From UBA1046 sp964624395 (GTDB taxonomy: Bacteria > Bacillota > Clostridia > Saccharofermentanales > DTU023): a stretch of 51,257 bases of DNA. A program made the translations under genes and the position numbers. The stretch covers positions 1-51,257 of the forward strand of contig CAZUWY010000002.1 of NCBI GenBank assembly GCA_964624395.1, read 5' to 3'. The notes below the pieces were generated by a model. It did no database searches and was not told where the DNA came from. It worked only from the letters and a program-made list of their open reading frames with translations. The first letter of the stretch is position 1. Every line of letters begins with the position of its first letter. Below, piece after piece: positions 8,066 through 16,529 of this stretch.

Positions 8066-9438
8066 TATTCATCTTCTCCTTCAAATACATATTCTCTTAC
8101 TTTGTGATGTACATCCATCAGCTCCGGCACCACTTTGCCATAATTATGGGTCGGGGAGGTGTCGCGGGCGGATAGGATACCCTTAACTTCGCGTCCAATG
8201 ACAGTCTTAATTGTGACCAGATCGCCAGCATCAGCGGTCTCGTCCTGCAGATAGCCCTTGTAAAGAGCAATCAATGCTACTTCCTTGGTGTCTTCCGGTA
8301 CCTGAGGTGCTCTCTTCTCTGGCGGCAAAATCTCAACTTCGACAACCACATAGTCGCCCTTCTTGAAACCAACACCAGCAAAGCGGTCTGTTATGAGCTG
8401 ATCGCGGAAATCGCCGACGATGCAGCGCGGAACAGGAAGATCCAGCATGGTCTTCAGACCGGGAGAGGCGGTGAGAACATGCGGAATCATATTTACGCAG
8501 ACAGCGATTGTTCCGATTCCACCTGGTGTCTCAGGCTTAATCTGCATGCTCAGATCGTAGTCACCGGTATGAATTGTGATATAGTCGCCTGTATCAATGT
8601 TTTCCAGCTCAGGACGGATCTGTTGCGGATGGTCAAGATGGATAAAGGTCTTGCCATCAGCTGTGCGGCCAAATACCTGCTGACGAACGCCGGCAAGATT
8701 GCCTTTCTTGGCTTCGCCATATTTGGACTTGCGGTCTACATTGGTGATGATCGGATCTTTTGTGATTTCAGACTCAACAACTTCAACGCCCATACCACCA
8801 GCAACCATGCCGACAGACTCGGGGAAGCCAACGTGGCCTGCCAGATCATCAGCAGCCATGCGGCGTTCGAATTCCTCGATGGAAATGCCAACACCTTGCT
8901 CATGCATAACAGCAGCGCCAAAGGGAGCCAGGTCGTTAACTCTGGCTGCTTCAATAGACTCCACTGTCTCGCAGGTGCCTGTCAAAGCCAGAATCAAATA
9001 GTCAAGAACAAAGCCGGGGTTGATTCCGGTTCCGAGAACGGAAACGCCTTGTGCCTTGGCTTGCTTATCGATTTCTTTGGCCATCTCAGGCTGCTGCGCC
9101 TGCGGCCATGCCATTTCCTCAGCTGTGGAAATAATGTCGATGCCGCATTCGATACAGTAGAGCAATTTGTCATACTGAGCAGCGGTGAAGCTGTCTGTTG
9201 CCAGGATTGCGATATCGCAGCTGCCTGGATAGAATACTGCCTTCTCATCAGATGTAACAACAACTTCCGGACGGTCGCCTCTCTCAAGTTCGAGCAGCTC
9301 ATACATGTCTTTTCCAACAATCTCGTCCCATTTGTCGCAGACACCAGTTACAACGATGCCCTTCTTGTTTGCGATCATTTTGGCGATTCCACTGCCCATG
9401 GCACCGAAGCCCCAAATTCCAACTCTGATTTCTTGCAT
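8065..9438 (-). CDS. ord-ortA: Fusion of 2,4-diaminopentanoate dehydrogenase and AKP thiolase alpha subunit
   Basis: The 457-residue product is about 100 residues longer than a usual Ord. Residues 1 to about 355 are an NAD(P)-dependent dehydrogenase: Rossmann motif GFGAMGSG at the N-terminus, TGINPGFVLD at the domain switch, and a C-terminal substrate part ending near GDFRDQLI. It oxidatively deaminates 2,4-diaminopentanoate to 2-amino-4-ketopentanoate. Residues from about 359 (KKGDYVVVEVEIL) to the end match the small OrtA family: EKRAPQVPEDTKEV, VIGREVKG and HNYGKVVPEL. There is no stop, internal RBS or frameshift at the junction, so this is one reading frame. No free ortA lies nearby, and the gene sits exactly where ord and ortA normally sit before ortB. 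RBS AAGGAGG. Fusion may channel the ketone to the thiolase. Confidence 0.9.
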   Translation of the reverse strand: MQEIRVGIWGFGAMGSGIAKMIANKKGIVVTGVCDKWDEIVGKDMYELLELERGDRPEVVVTSDEKAVFYPGSCDIAILATDSFTAAQYDKLLYCIECGIDIISTAEEMAWPQAQQPEMAKEIDKQAKAQGVSVLGTGINPGFVLDYLILALTGTCETVESIEAARVNDLAPFGAAVMHEQGVGISIEEFERRMAADDLAGHVGFPESVGMVAGGMGVEVVESEITKDPIITNVDRKSKYGEAKKGNLAGVRQQVFGRTADGKTFIHLDHPQQIRPELENIDTGDYITIHTGDYDLSMQIKPETPGGIGTIAVCVNMIPHVLTASPGLKTMLDLPVPRCIVGDFRDQLITDRFAGVGFKKGDYVVVEVEILPPEKRAPQVPEDTKEVALIALYKGYLQDETADAGDLVTIKTVIGREVKGILSARDTSPTHNYGKVVPELMDVHHKVREYVFEGEDE

Positions 9439-9470
9439 AATTTTCCTCCTTATATTTACGTTCTTTAATA

Positions 9471-9495
9471 TCTGTCAATATTCAGATATATATAC
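9471..9495. promoter_or_regulatory. Inverted repeat in the arcC-ord gap
   Basis: The 86-base gap between arcC and ord holds an inverted repeat, ATCTG-N8-CAGAT (9471-9488), that runs into an AT-rich tract. On the minus strand the repeat contains a perfect TTGACA. The only -10-like match at a fitting distance (TATAAG) overlaps the ribosome binding site, so a promoter here is doubtful. The 14-mer TCAGATATATATAC at 9482-9495 also occurs at 192-205, past the end of the operon. It may be an operator, but no regulator can be assigned. Confidence 0.3.
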
Positions 9496-9524
9496 ATTTT
9501 TATCAGGAAATTGCTGTGCTGATC

Positions 9525-10445
9525 CTAGCAATATATCCTGGTACCACCTTGGCCTTTAATTGCGTCTTTAGCATGTGCCAACGAGGTTATTATCGCCTGC
9601 CTCTGAGGACCGGATTCGACAAAAAGAAGACTGGCCTCCACTTTTGGCAGCATGCTGCCCGAAGCAAAGTGACCAGCCTTGATATATTCTCTCATTTCCT
9701 TAGCAGTGACATTTTTCAAATCTTCCTGCTTGGCTGTGTTGTAGTTCAAAGATACATTTTCTACAGCGGTCAGGATAATAAGCAAATCGGCTTCAATTAA
9801 TTCTGCCAGCTTGGCGGCGGCAAAGTCCTTATCTATGACTGCAGCTACACCATTAAGTTCATCCGCCTGGGCTACAACCGGTATACCGCCTCCACCGGCC
9901 GCTATGACAATCTGCCCTGCATCTAAGAGATGCTTGATGGCTTCAGCTTCAACAATTTCAACCGGTAAGGGAGAAGGCACATGTCGGCGCCAGCCCCGCC
10001 CCGCATCCTCTTTCATCACCCAGTTCTTTTCTTCTGCCAGTCTTACAGCAGTGCCTTCATCATAGAAAGATCCGATGGGTTTAGTCGGATCATTAAAAGC
10101 GGGATCATCTTTAGCCACAACAACCTGTGTGACCACAGAAACAACCGAATTGGGCAGCTTCCTGCGCTTAATTTCGGTGTAGAGAGCGTTTTGCAAATGA
10201 TAGCCTATATAGCCCTGACTCATTGCACCGCATTCTGGGAATGGCATATTTTCTCCGCTTTTTTCAAAAGCAAGATTTATCATGCCCACCTGGGGGCCGT
10301 TGCCATGTGTAAGTATTATGTGATTGCCATCTGCTACCAGATCGATTAATGGGCGAACTGTTTCCTTGACGATTTGAGTTTGTTCTACAGTATTGCGGCC
10401 AAGGGCATTTCCACCTAACGCAATCACGATACGATGTTTTCCCAT
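9525..10445 (-). CDS. arcC: Carbamate kinase
   Basis: Transfers the phosphate of carbamoyl phosphate to ADP, giving ATP, CO2 and ammonia. This is the energy-conserving last step of the arginine deiminase pathway. 306 residues, the family length, with the N-terminal ALGGNALGRN motif, THGNGPQVG, and AAGGGGIPV in the middle. RBS GTGAGG before the ATG. A minus-strand TATAAT (10472-10477) lies 26 bases upstream without a good -35. It is the first gene of the ornithine operon, which ties arginine-derived carbamoyl phosphate to ornithine fermentation. No gene for ornithine carbamoyltransferase is found beside it or elsewhere in the window. Confidence 0.96.
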   Translation of the reverse strand: MGKHRIVIALGGNALGRNTVEQTQIVKETVRPLIDLVADGNHIILTHGNGPQVGMINLAFEKSGENMPFPECGAMSQGYIGYHLQNALYTEIKRRKLPNSVVSVVTQVVVAKDDPAFNDPTKPIGSFYDEGTAVRLAEEKNWVMKEDAGRGWRRHVPSPLPVEIVEAEAIKHLLDAGQIVIAAGGGGIPVVAQADELNGVAAVIDKDFAAAKLAELIEADLLIILTAVENVSLNYNTAKQEDLKNVTAKEMREYIKAGHFASGSMLPKVEASLLFVESGPQRQAIITSLAHAKDAIKGQGGTRIYC

Positions 10446-10800
10446 ATAACCTCACTTTAACATATTGTTATATTATAATCCTATCTAACCAGTTATTTTT
10501 GCACAGTCCTAATGATCATCAATTCATTCGCAAGGGAGAGAATGAACCAACTTTTGGAGGAATGAAATTGCCAACAAATTCCCGCGATCATTTTGCCCAT
10601 TTGCGTGCAAAAAGGCATCTAGCTAATTGGATCTCCTAGTTAGATTTCTTCTTCCCTAATGATGATAACAGAGATAATGAAGTTAATAAAGGCCAAAAAA
10701 TGAGTTAATTCAGAAGTTGGCAAGGAATTTACTATAATCTGAAAAATCTGCTTCAGATTGTCTGTTTTTTGCGTTTGGCCAGATGATTTCCAGCCAAAAC
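10446..10800. other. Intergenic region between arcC and the opp terminator
   Basis: No gene of normal size. On the plus strand two tiny overlapping reading frames have ribosome-binding-like sequences: 10542-10565 (7 codons, after AAGGGAGAGA) and 10562-10639 (25 codons, GGAGG directly before it). Downstream at 10736-10770 is an 8-base-pair hairpin followed by six Ts on the plus strand. ATTATAAT at 10472-10479 gives a TATAAT on both strands. The region could hold the arcC promoter and a small plus-strand transcript. I do not claim a gene. Confidence 0.35.
10736..10770 (+). terminator. Possible plus-strand terminator in the arcC-opp gap
   Basis: Stem of 8 base pairs (10736-10743 with 10752-10759), 8-base loop, then GTCTG and TTTTTT. 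Only the plus strand has the T-tract, although both neighbouring genes are on the minus strand. It may end an unrecognised short plus-strand transcript or be accidental. Confidence 0.35.
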
Positions 10801-10840
10801 AAAAAAAGCCTGACCGGCTATAAAGGAAGCCAGGTCAGGC
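10801..10840 (-). terminator. Intrinsic terminator of the peptide-transport operon
   Basis: Stem formed by 10808-10819 and 10828-10840 (12 pairs with one bulged A), followed on the minus strand by seven Ts. It lies 26 bases past the oppA stop. This is a textbook rho-independent terminator closing the aminotransferase-pepQ-oppBCDFA transcript. Confidence 0.85.
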
Positions 10841-10865
10841 ATGATCAGATTAGAATCAGCAAAAT

Positions 10866-12617
10866 TTATTCACTGAAATAAGAATAGACAAAATCTGGAT
10901 CAGGGCTTGGTGCACCTCTTTGGACCCCATGAAGGTTATCGCTGAGCAGATAATAGCGAATGGTGTAGAAGAGTGGACAGCTGATAGCGTCATCAAGCAA
11001 AATTTTCTCTGCTTCAAAAACCATATCCATTCTGTCTTTGGCATCTGTATTGGCCTCAATCTTTGTCACCAATTCATCAAACTCAGGATTGTTATAGGAT
11101 GCATGATTGTATGGAGAATTACTCACATAGACAGCCATATAAGTTAGAGGATCATTATAATCTGGGCTCCAAGCTGCTGCGATCATGTCATAAGTATGAT
11201 TTTTATGCTCTGCCAGCCATTCAGCATTAGGCAGAGAACGAATGGTGATATTGATGCCCAGGTTCTTTAACATCATATCTTGCAAAATAGCACCGTTCTT
11301 GCGCTCTTGATCGGTATCCTTCACCAGCAGCTCAACTGTAATATCTGCTGGATCGGACAGGCCTAACTCCTGAAGAGCGAGATCCATATAGCCATCAGCA
11401 GTAACCAGATCAGCTGTCATAGGTATTTCGACCGGATACTCGTCACCGTAATCACCCTCGACTCCTCTAATGCCGGCGAAGCAGATGCGGCCGTTAGTAT
11501 GCTCGTTTGTTAAACCTGCTAAGGCAAGGAATTGTGTTCGATCAAAAGCTGCATTGAATGCTAAGCGGAAATTTTTGTTGGCAGTTACTGGATTCGAACC
11601 ATCCACGTTAAAACGTACAAAATTTGTGCCGCTGGCATTATAGGATTTAGCTTCCGGATACAAATCTTTGGTCGCCTCATCGATAGCAAAGACAAAGTCT
11701 AGCTCATCAGCTTGAAACATTGCTCCTGCAGTATCTGTATTACCTACAACAAAGAACTCAATGGCGTCCAGTTTAATCGCAGCAGCATTCCAGTAATCTG
11801 GATTTTTAACCATTTTTAGTGTATTTTCCACCTGCCATTCAGTGAATAGGAAGGGGCCGTTATAAACATTAGTCTCTGGTGTTGTCGCAAAGCTGTCACC
11901 GAACTTAGCCACTAGATCTGCTCGTGAGGGGAAGAAATAGGCATTGCCGAGCATGGTAATGAAATATGCAGTGGGATTTACCAAAGTGATCTCAACAGTT
12001 TTTTCATCCAAAGCTTTAATGCCGAGTTCTTCTACAGGCAATTCACCTGCATTAATTGCTTCGCCATTGACAATATAGTAGCCGAAGGTGGCACTATTGG
12101 ATGCTGTCTCAGGCAGCATTAATCTCTGAAAACCTGTGACAAAATCGTCGGCTGTTACAGGTACTCCATCACTCCAGAGAGCATCACGCAGATGGAATGT
12201 ATAGACTAATCCATCATCTGAAATCTCCCAGGTCTCTGCTATACCGGGCAGTACATCATTGCCATGCACACGGACCAGACCTTCTAGAATATGGGTATCT
12301 ATAGAGTTAGATACTGTGTTTGGTGTTTTGCCCTGCGGGTCTACTGTCGGAACATCGGCGCCTAATGACGCTCTCACCACGCCACCAGCTGCTCCTTCAG
12401 GTTCTTCTGTAGGCTCTTTTTCCGGGTCTTCATCAGGACTGTCTGCTGGTTCTTCAGCTTCTTCCTTTGTTTCTACAATATCCTCATCAACAGTTTCCTG
12501 AGCGTCTTTATCATCTGATGGTGAAGTTGCAGAACTTTCTTTCTTGTCACTGGAACAGCCAGCTATAACACCTACTGCAAGTACCAGTACCAAGAAAAGT
12601 GCCAATGATTTTTTCAT
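10866..12617 (-). CDS. oppA: Oligopeptide ABC transporter substrate-binding lipoprotein
   Basis: Extracellular peptide-binding component of the Opp transporter, a family 5 solute-binding protein. I start it at MKKSLALFL because AGGAGGAAAT stands just before that ATG; an upstream in-frame start (12641) would add eight residues. The product is 583 residues. Signal peptide with lipobox VIAGC, then a strongly acidic, Ser/Glu/Pro-rich linker of about 50 residues. The binding domain follows, with VRASLGADVPTVDPQ near its start and FHLRDALWSDGVPVTADDF. It is last in the operon, after oppF. Ligand class (peptides, perhaps proline-containing) is inferred from the linked Xaa-Pro peptidase. The linker probably spans part of the cell wall. 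Confidence 0.93.
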   Translation of the reverse strand: MKKSLALFLVLVLAVGVIAGCSSDKKESSATSPSDDKDAQETVDEDIVETKEEAEEPADSPDEDPEKEPTEEPEGAAGGVVRASLGADVPTVDPQGKTPNTVSNSIDTHILEGLVRVHGNDVLPGIAETWEISDDGLVYTFHLRDALWSDGVPVTADDFVTGFQRLMLPETASNSATFGYYIVNGEAINAGELPVEELGIKALDEKTVEITLVNPTAYFITMLGNAYFFPSRADLVAKFGDSFATTPETNVYNGPFLFTEWQVENTLKMVKNPDYWNAAAIKLDAIEFFVVGNTDTAGAMFQADELDFVFAIDEATKDLYPEAKSYNASGTNFVRFNVDGSNPVTANKNFRLAFNAAFDRTQFLALAGLTNEHTNGRICFAGIRGVEGDYGDEYPVEIPMTADLVTADGYMDLALQELGLSDPADITVELLVKDTDQERKNGAILQDMMLKNLGINITIRSLPNAEWLAEHKNHTYDMIAAAWSPDYNDPLTYMAVYVSNSPYNHASYNNPEFDELVTKIEANTDAKDRMDMVFEAEKILLDDAISCPLFYTIRYYLLSDNLHGVQRGAPSPDPDFVYSYFSE

Positions 12618-12675
12618 GAAATTTCCTCCTTCAAATCCCAATTAATGTCAAGCATTTTCTGCTAGATCAATGAAA

Positions 12676-13632
12676 CTAATCGTAAAGGCGACACGCTACA
12701 AAATGTCCCTTTTCAATCTCTTTTAATTTAGGTATCTCTTCCAGACATTTCGGCATAGCCCGAGGGCAGCGCTCATAAAATCTGCAGCTGTCTGGGGGAT
12801 CTATTGGGCTAGGAATCTCTCCTTGCAATGGGAGCCATTTTCTGGCTCGTTCAGTTCGCGGGTCCGGCATAGGAACTGCAGAAATTAAAGCCTGAGAATA
12901 AGGATGCAGCCAGTTTTCACCAGTTTCTTTAACTTCATCAATTTCCATAATTGTTCCAAGATACATTACAACGATACGGTCTGAAATATATTTGATAATA
13001 TTCAGATCATGTGAAATGAATAGGTAGGTTAAATCCATCTCTTCTTTTAAGTCGATCAATAAATTGATTATCTGGGCCTGAATGCTGACATCGAGTGCAG
13101 ATATAGGCTCATCACAGACCAAGAAATCTGGATTGACCGAGAGAGCTCTGGCAATCCCAATGCGCTGCCTTTGGCCGCCACTAAACTCATGTGGGAAACG
13201 ACTGAAATGATTCTTATCCAGGCCCACCATAATTAGAAGATCGCTAATCCTTTGCTTTAGTTCTTCACTGGATGGTTTGAGATGGAATTTTATCCCTTCG
13301 CCAATTATTTCACCTACGGTCATGCGTGGGTTTAAAGTACTGTACGGATTTTGAAAAATCATCTGAGCCTTGCGACAGTATTCAACTGAATCATTGCCTC
13401 TGAGACTATGAATATCTTCTTCCTGGTAGAAGACCTTGCCTGCGGTTGGCTCATGCAGTCTGACCAAAGTTTTACCCACTGTTGATTTCCCGCAACCCGA
13501 TTCGCCAACAAGGCCCAGCACCTCACCTTTTTCAATAGAGAAGCTTATATCATTTACTGCCTTGAGCAGATGCCTTCTACCAACAGGAAAAAATTTACTC
13601 AAACCCTCAATTTTAATTAGCGCATCAGACAT
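12676..13632 (-). CDS. oppF: Oligopeptide ABC transporter ATPase, OppF type
   Basis: Cytoplasmic ATPase that powers peptide uptake with OppD. I chose the ATG giving MSDALIKIEG, which overlaps the oppD stop by 8 bases; longer in-frame starts would only read antisense to nothing conserved and back through oppD. About 318 residues. Walker A GESGCGKST, Q-loop MIFQNPYSTLNP, signature LSGG-type FSGGQRQRIG, Walker B FLVCDEPISALD, H-loop FISHDL. The C-terminal oligopeptide-ATPase extension with the cysteine-containing CRFYERCPRAMPKC region is present. Confidence 0.93.
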   Translation of the reverse strand: MSDALIKIEGLSKFFPVGRRHLLKAVNDISFSIEKGEVLGLVGESGCGKSTVGKTLVRLHEPTAGKVFYQEEDIHSLRGNDSVEYCRKAQMIFQNPYSTLNPRMTVGEIIGEGIKFHLKPSSEELKQRISDLLIMVGLDKNHFSRFPHEFSGGQRQRIGIARALSVNPDFLVCDEPISALDVSIQAQIINLLIDLKEEMDLTYLFISHDLNIIKYISDRIVVMYLGTIMEIDEVKETGENWLHPYSQALISAVPMPDPRTERARKWLPLQGEIPSPIDPPDSCRFYERCPRAMPKCLEEIPKLKEIEKGHFVACRLYD

Positions 13633-14632
13633 TGGCTGTTTCTCCTCTCTTAACAAGCGGAGCCATTTCATGTTGCAACCAACAACTGCAATCATGAGTG
13701 TTGCTAAGTTTAGTTTTTTGCGGAGAGCGTTGATAACAAATCTGCATGGCATATTTACAGCGGGGGGCAAAGCTGCAGCCCAGCGGAGGTGAAAATAGAT
13801 CGGGAGGCGTGCCAAAGATTGGTACCAAACGCTGTTTCTTGCTCAGATGCCTGCCCGGAATTGAATCCAATAAACCCCAGGTATATGGGTGTTCGCATTG
13901 GTAAAATATTTCATCCAGAGTTCCACTTTCAACAATTTGTCCTGCATACATGACAATCACTCTGTCGCAAAGGCCACTAATAATTCCTAGATTATGCGAA
14001 ATCAAAATGATTGATTTGTTCAAACTATCCTTTAAATCGCGCAGCATATGAATAATCTGAGCTTCGATAGTTACATCTAATGAGGTAGTGGGCTCATCGG
14101 CGATAATCAAATCGGGGTCAGTAGAGAGTGTCATTGCTATCATCACTCTTTGCATCAATCCACCACTAAGTTCAAAAGGATATTGATGATAGCGCCTATC
14201 CAGATCAGATATGCCAACCATTGAGAGCATCTCATAAGCTTTCTCTTTGCATTGGCGGCGCTTTAATTTCTTGCGTCTCAGCAATTCTTCCATTTGTTTG
14301 CCAACTTTGATTGTTGGCATCAAAGAAGCCATCGGATCCTGAAAGATCATACCTATTTTTAAGCCGCGGATTTGTCTTTTTTGGCGTTCGGTCATGGCTG
14401 TAAGTTCTTTATCTCGGAACCAGATCCGACCTGATTTCAAAAGTCCGGGGGGCTCTGGATTAATGCCCATTACAGTTTGCATCGTCACACTTTTCCCTGA
14501 CCCAGATTCTCCTACGATGCCAAGTATCTCTCCTTCTTTCACATTTAGAGAAATACCTCTAATCGCTTGAACCTGACCACCATAAGTGTTGAAGCAATAG
14601 TTTAGATCTTCTATTTTCAGCAAATCTGGCAT
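13625..14632 (-). CDS. oppD: Oligopeptide ABC transporter ATPase, OppD type
   Basis: Second nucleotide-binding subunit of the peptide importer. 335 residues. Walker A GESGSGKSVT, Q-loop MIFQDPMASLMP, signature ELSGGLMQRVMIA, Walker B LIIADEPTTSLD, H-loop ILISHNLG. The C-terminal part has the cysteine cluster of this subfamily (GCSFAPRCKYAMQIC), which in related proteins binds an iron-sulfur cluster. It sits 12 bases after oppC and overlaps oppF. Confidence 0.94.
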   Translation of the reverse strand: MPDLLKIEDLNYCFNTYGGQVQAIRGISLNVKEGEILGIVGESGSGKSVTMQTVMGINPEPPGLLKSGRIWFRDKELTAMTERQKRQIRGLKIGMIFQDPMASLMPTIKVGKQMEELLRRKKLKRRQCKEKAYEMLSMVGISDLDRRYHQYPFELSGGLMQRVMIAMTLSTDPDLIIADEPTTSLDVTIEAQIIHMLRDLKDSLNKSIILISHNLGIISGLCDRVIVMYAGQIVESGTLDEIFYQCEHPYTWGLLDSIPGRHLSKKQRLVPIFGTPPDLFSPPLGCSFAPRCKYAMQICYQRSPQKTKLSNTHDCSCWLQHEMAPLVKRGETANV

Positions 14633-14644
14633 ATCTGCACCCCT

Positions 14645-15580
14645 TTATGAATCATAGCCACGAAGACTAGGATCAAGTGCATCGCGCAGACCATCACCTA
14701 GTAGGCTGAAAGCAAGCATCAGAATACTAATAGCCACTGCTGGAAATATTAGTTGGTAAGGGTAAAGCTTAAAATAGATACTGCCTGATTTAGCAAGGAG
14801 CCCTAGCGAGCACTCTGGTGAGGCAATGCCAAGACCGATATAGCTTAAAAAGGCTTCAGTGAAGATAGCTTGAGGAATGGCAAAAGTCATACTTGTGATA
14901 AGAAGGCCGGTTATATTGGGCAAAATATGACGAAAGTAGATGGTTATGTGGCTTATACCCATAACTCTCGCAGCAGCAACAAAATCCTGCTCTTTGATTT
15001 GCAAAACCTGCCCTCGTACAATACGGGCTGTTCCAATCCAGCCAACCACAATCAATGACAAAATAATTGGAATCAGTCCTTGCCCTAAAACCAGCATTAT
15101 CATGATTGCCAAAATAAGATTAGGTATGCCATTGAGAACATCTAGGGTGCGCATGACAAGCATGTCCACATGCCCACCCTTGTATCCTGCAATGCCACCA
15201 ACAATAACTCCGGTAAGAGTGTTTAGCAAGGTTGCTATAACGCCAATAGCCAATGACACCCTAGCCCCCCTCCAGACTCTGACAAACAAATCCCGGCCGA
15301 GATCATCAGTGCCGAACCAGTGCTCAGAAGTGGGGGACATATTCATAGACAGAGCATCATTGGAGTAATAGTCATAAGGTCTTATTTCTGGAAATACTAT
15401 GGCTCCAAGAATATAAAGCACGATCACAACCAACGCAGTGAAAGCAATTTTATTTTTGCGCAATCTCAGCCAAGCATCCTTCCAATAAGTTACGCTCGGG
15501 CGAGCAAGACTTTCGGTTGCTGCAACATCCGGTCCTTTGTAATCAAAATCTTCTTTGGTCAATTGCGGAATATATTCCAT
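14645..15580 (-). CDS. oppC: Oligopeptide ABC transporter permease, OppC type
   Basis: Inner permease subunit. 311 residues with a cytoplasmic N-terminal stretch, a first membrane helix (KIAFTALVVIVLYILGAIVF), the OppC-type periplasmic loop with GTDDLGRDLFVRVWRGAR, and about five further helices. The EAA loop is in EQDFVAAARVMGISHITIYFRH, where the ATPases dock. It lies 15 bases after oppB and 12 before oppD. The N-terminal EDFDYKGPD segment is typical of OppC proteins in Bacillota. Confidence 0.94.
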   Translation of the reverse strand: MEYIPQLTKEDFDYKGPDVAATESLARPSVTYWKDAWLRLRKNKIAFTALVVIVLYILGAIVFPEIRPYDYYSNDALSMNMSPTSEHWFGTDDLGRDLFVRVWRGARVSLAIGVIATLLNTLTGVIVGGIAGYKGGHVDMLVMRTLDVLNGIPNLILAIMIMLVLGQGLIPIILSLIVVGWIGTARIVRGQVLQIKEQDFVAAARVMGISHITIYFRHILPNITGLLITSMTFAIPQAIFTEAFLSYIGLGIASPECSLGLLAKSGSIYFKLYPYQLIFPAVAISILMLAFSLLGDGLRDALDPSLRGYDS

Positions 15581-15595
15581 GTCAACTCCTTACAA

Positions 15596-16513
15596 TCATT
15601 GATAAACTCTGATACGCGGATCGATAATCCCATAGACGATGTCAACGACAAAATTGCTGACAATGATAAAAATCCCATAAAATAGCGACAAACCAAGGAT
15701 TAGCGTGTAATCCAGAGTTTGAACGCCCTGCACATAATATTTTCCGATTCCGGGAATAGCAAATATTGATTCCACAATAAAGGAGCCAGTCAACACAGCA
15801 GCCAGAGTCGGTCCAAGGACTGTCACAATAGGAATAATGGCATTTCTTATCTGGTATTTAAAAATTATCTGTGTTTTTGATAGACCTTTAGCTCTGGCTG
15901 TTTTTATATATTCCTTATTCGCTTCTTCCAGCATGCTGGTGCGCATAAGCCGAGCCATATAAGCGACAGAGTAATACCCTAAGGCAAAAACAGGCAGTAT
16001 GGTAGATGAGAAATCCTTCCAGCCAGCAGGTGGCAGCCAGCCGAGTTTAATAGAGAAAACATATTGAACAAAGGTTGCGATCACAAAGGTAGGCACGCAG
16101 GCTCCAATTACGGCAAAGATTATCGCCCCGTAATCTGTCAGCTTTCCTCGCCGCAATGATGCTAGCACCCCTAGAGCAACACCAAGCACAACGCTTAATA
16201 TAATTGCCCTGATCCCCAAAGAGGCGGAATAGGGAAAGCCCTGGGCAATAATCTTGTTTACACTCCAGCTATCATAAACAAAAGAGACACCTAAATTGCC
16301 CTTAAGGAGATTGCTCATATATGTCACATACTGAGATATCAGAGGCTTATCCAAGCCATAGTAAGCTTCCAAATTAGCCCGCACCTGAGGCGTAGTCTTA
16401 TCGCTGGTCAAAGGATCACCAGGCATCAGGCGAACCAGCAGCCAAACTGCTGTTACTAAGATCAATAATGTCAAAAGAGAGATTAAAAACCGGCGGATTA
16501 TATATTTTCTCAT
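15596..16513 (-). CDS. oppB: Oligopeptide ABC transporter permease, OppB type
   Basis: Permease partner of OppC. 305 residues, about six membrane helices. N-terminal MRKYIIRRFLISLLTLL helix, then the family-typical LVRLMPGDPLT and LGLDKPL-like YYGLDKPLISQY. EAA loop near NKEYIKTARAKGLSKTQII. C-terminal DPRIRVYQ is the usual OppB/DppB ending. It starts 16 bases after the Xaa-Pro peptidase gene, so uptake and proline-peptide hydrolysis are co-expressed. Confidence 0.95.
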   Translation of the reverse strand: MRKYIIRRFLISLLTLLILVTAVWLLVRLMPGDPLTSDKTTPQVRANLEAYYGLDKPLISQYVTYMSNLLKGNLGVSFVYDSWSVNKIIAQGFPYSASLGIRAIILSVVLGVALGVLASLRRGKLTDYGAIIFAVIGACVPTFVIATFVQYVFSIKLGWLPPAGWKDFSSTILPVFALGYYSVAYMARLMRTSMLEEANKEYIKTARAKGLSKTQIIFKYQIRNAIIPIVTVLGPTLAAVLTGSFIVESIFAIPGIGKYYVQGVQTLDYTLILGLSLFYGIFIIVSNFVVDIVYGIIDPRIRVYQ

Positions 16514-16529
16514 CTTCTATCCCTCCGAA

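Noticed and set aside
8479..9468. Long plus-strand open frame of 329 codons opposite the dehydrogenase gene
   Set aside because: It is the antisense shadow of the ord-ortA frame. The product is Cys/His-rich without any domain, and the minus-strand gene has clear motifs and an RBS.
10446..10800. Cobalamin or other riboswitch before the ornithine operon
   Set aside because: OraE uses B12, so I looked for a B12-box-like element upstream of arcC and ord, but found no conserved core or matching stem architecture.
11590..11606. tRNA T-loop-like sequence (GGTTCGAATCC on the minus strand)
   Set aside because: It lies inside the oppA reading frame, where it encodes the DGSNP segment, and no acceptor or anticodon arms can be formed around it.
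13633..13815. N-terminal extension of oppF
   Set aside because: The extra 61 codons overlap the 3' end of oppD in another frame and resemble no ATPase. The ATG at 13632 with the 8-base overlap is the normal arrangement.
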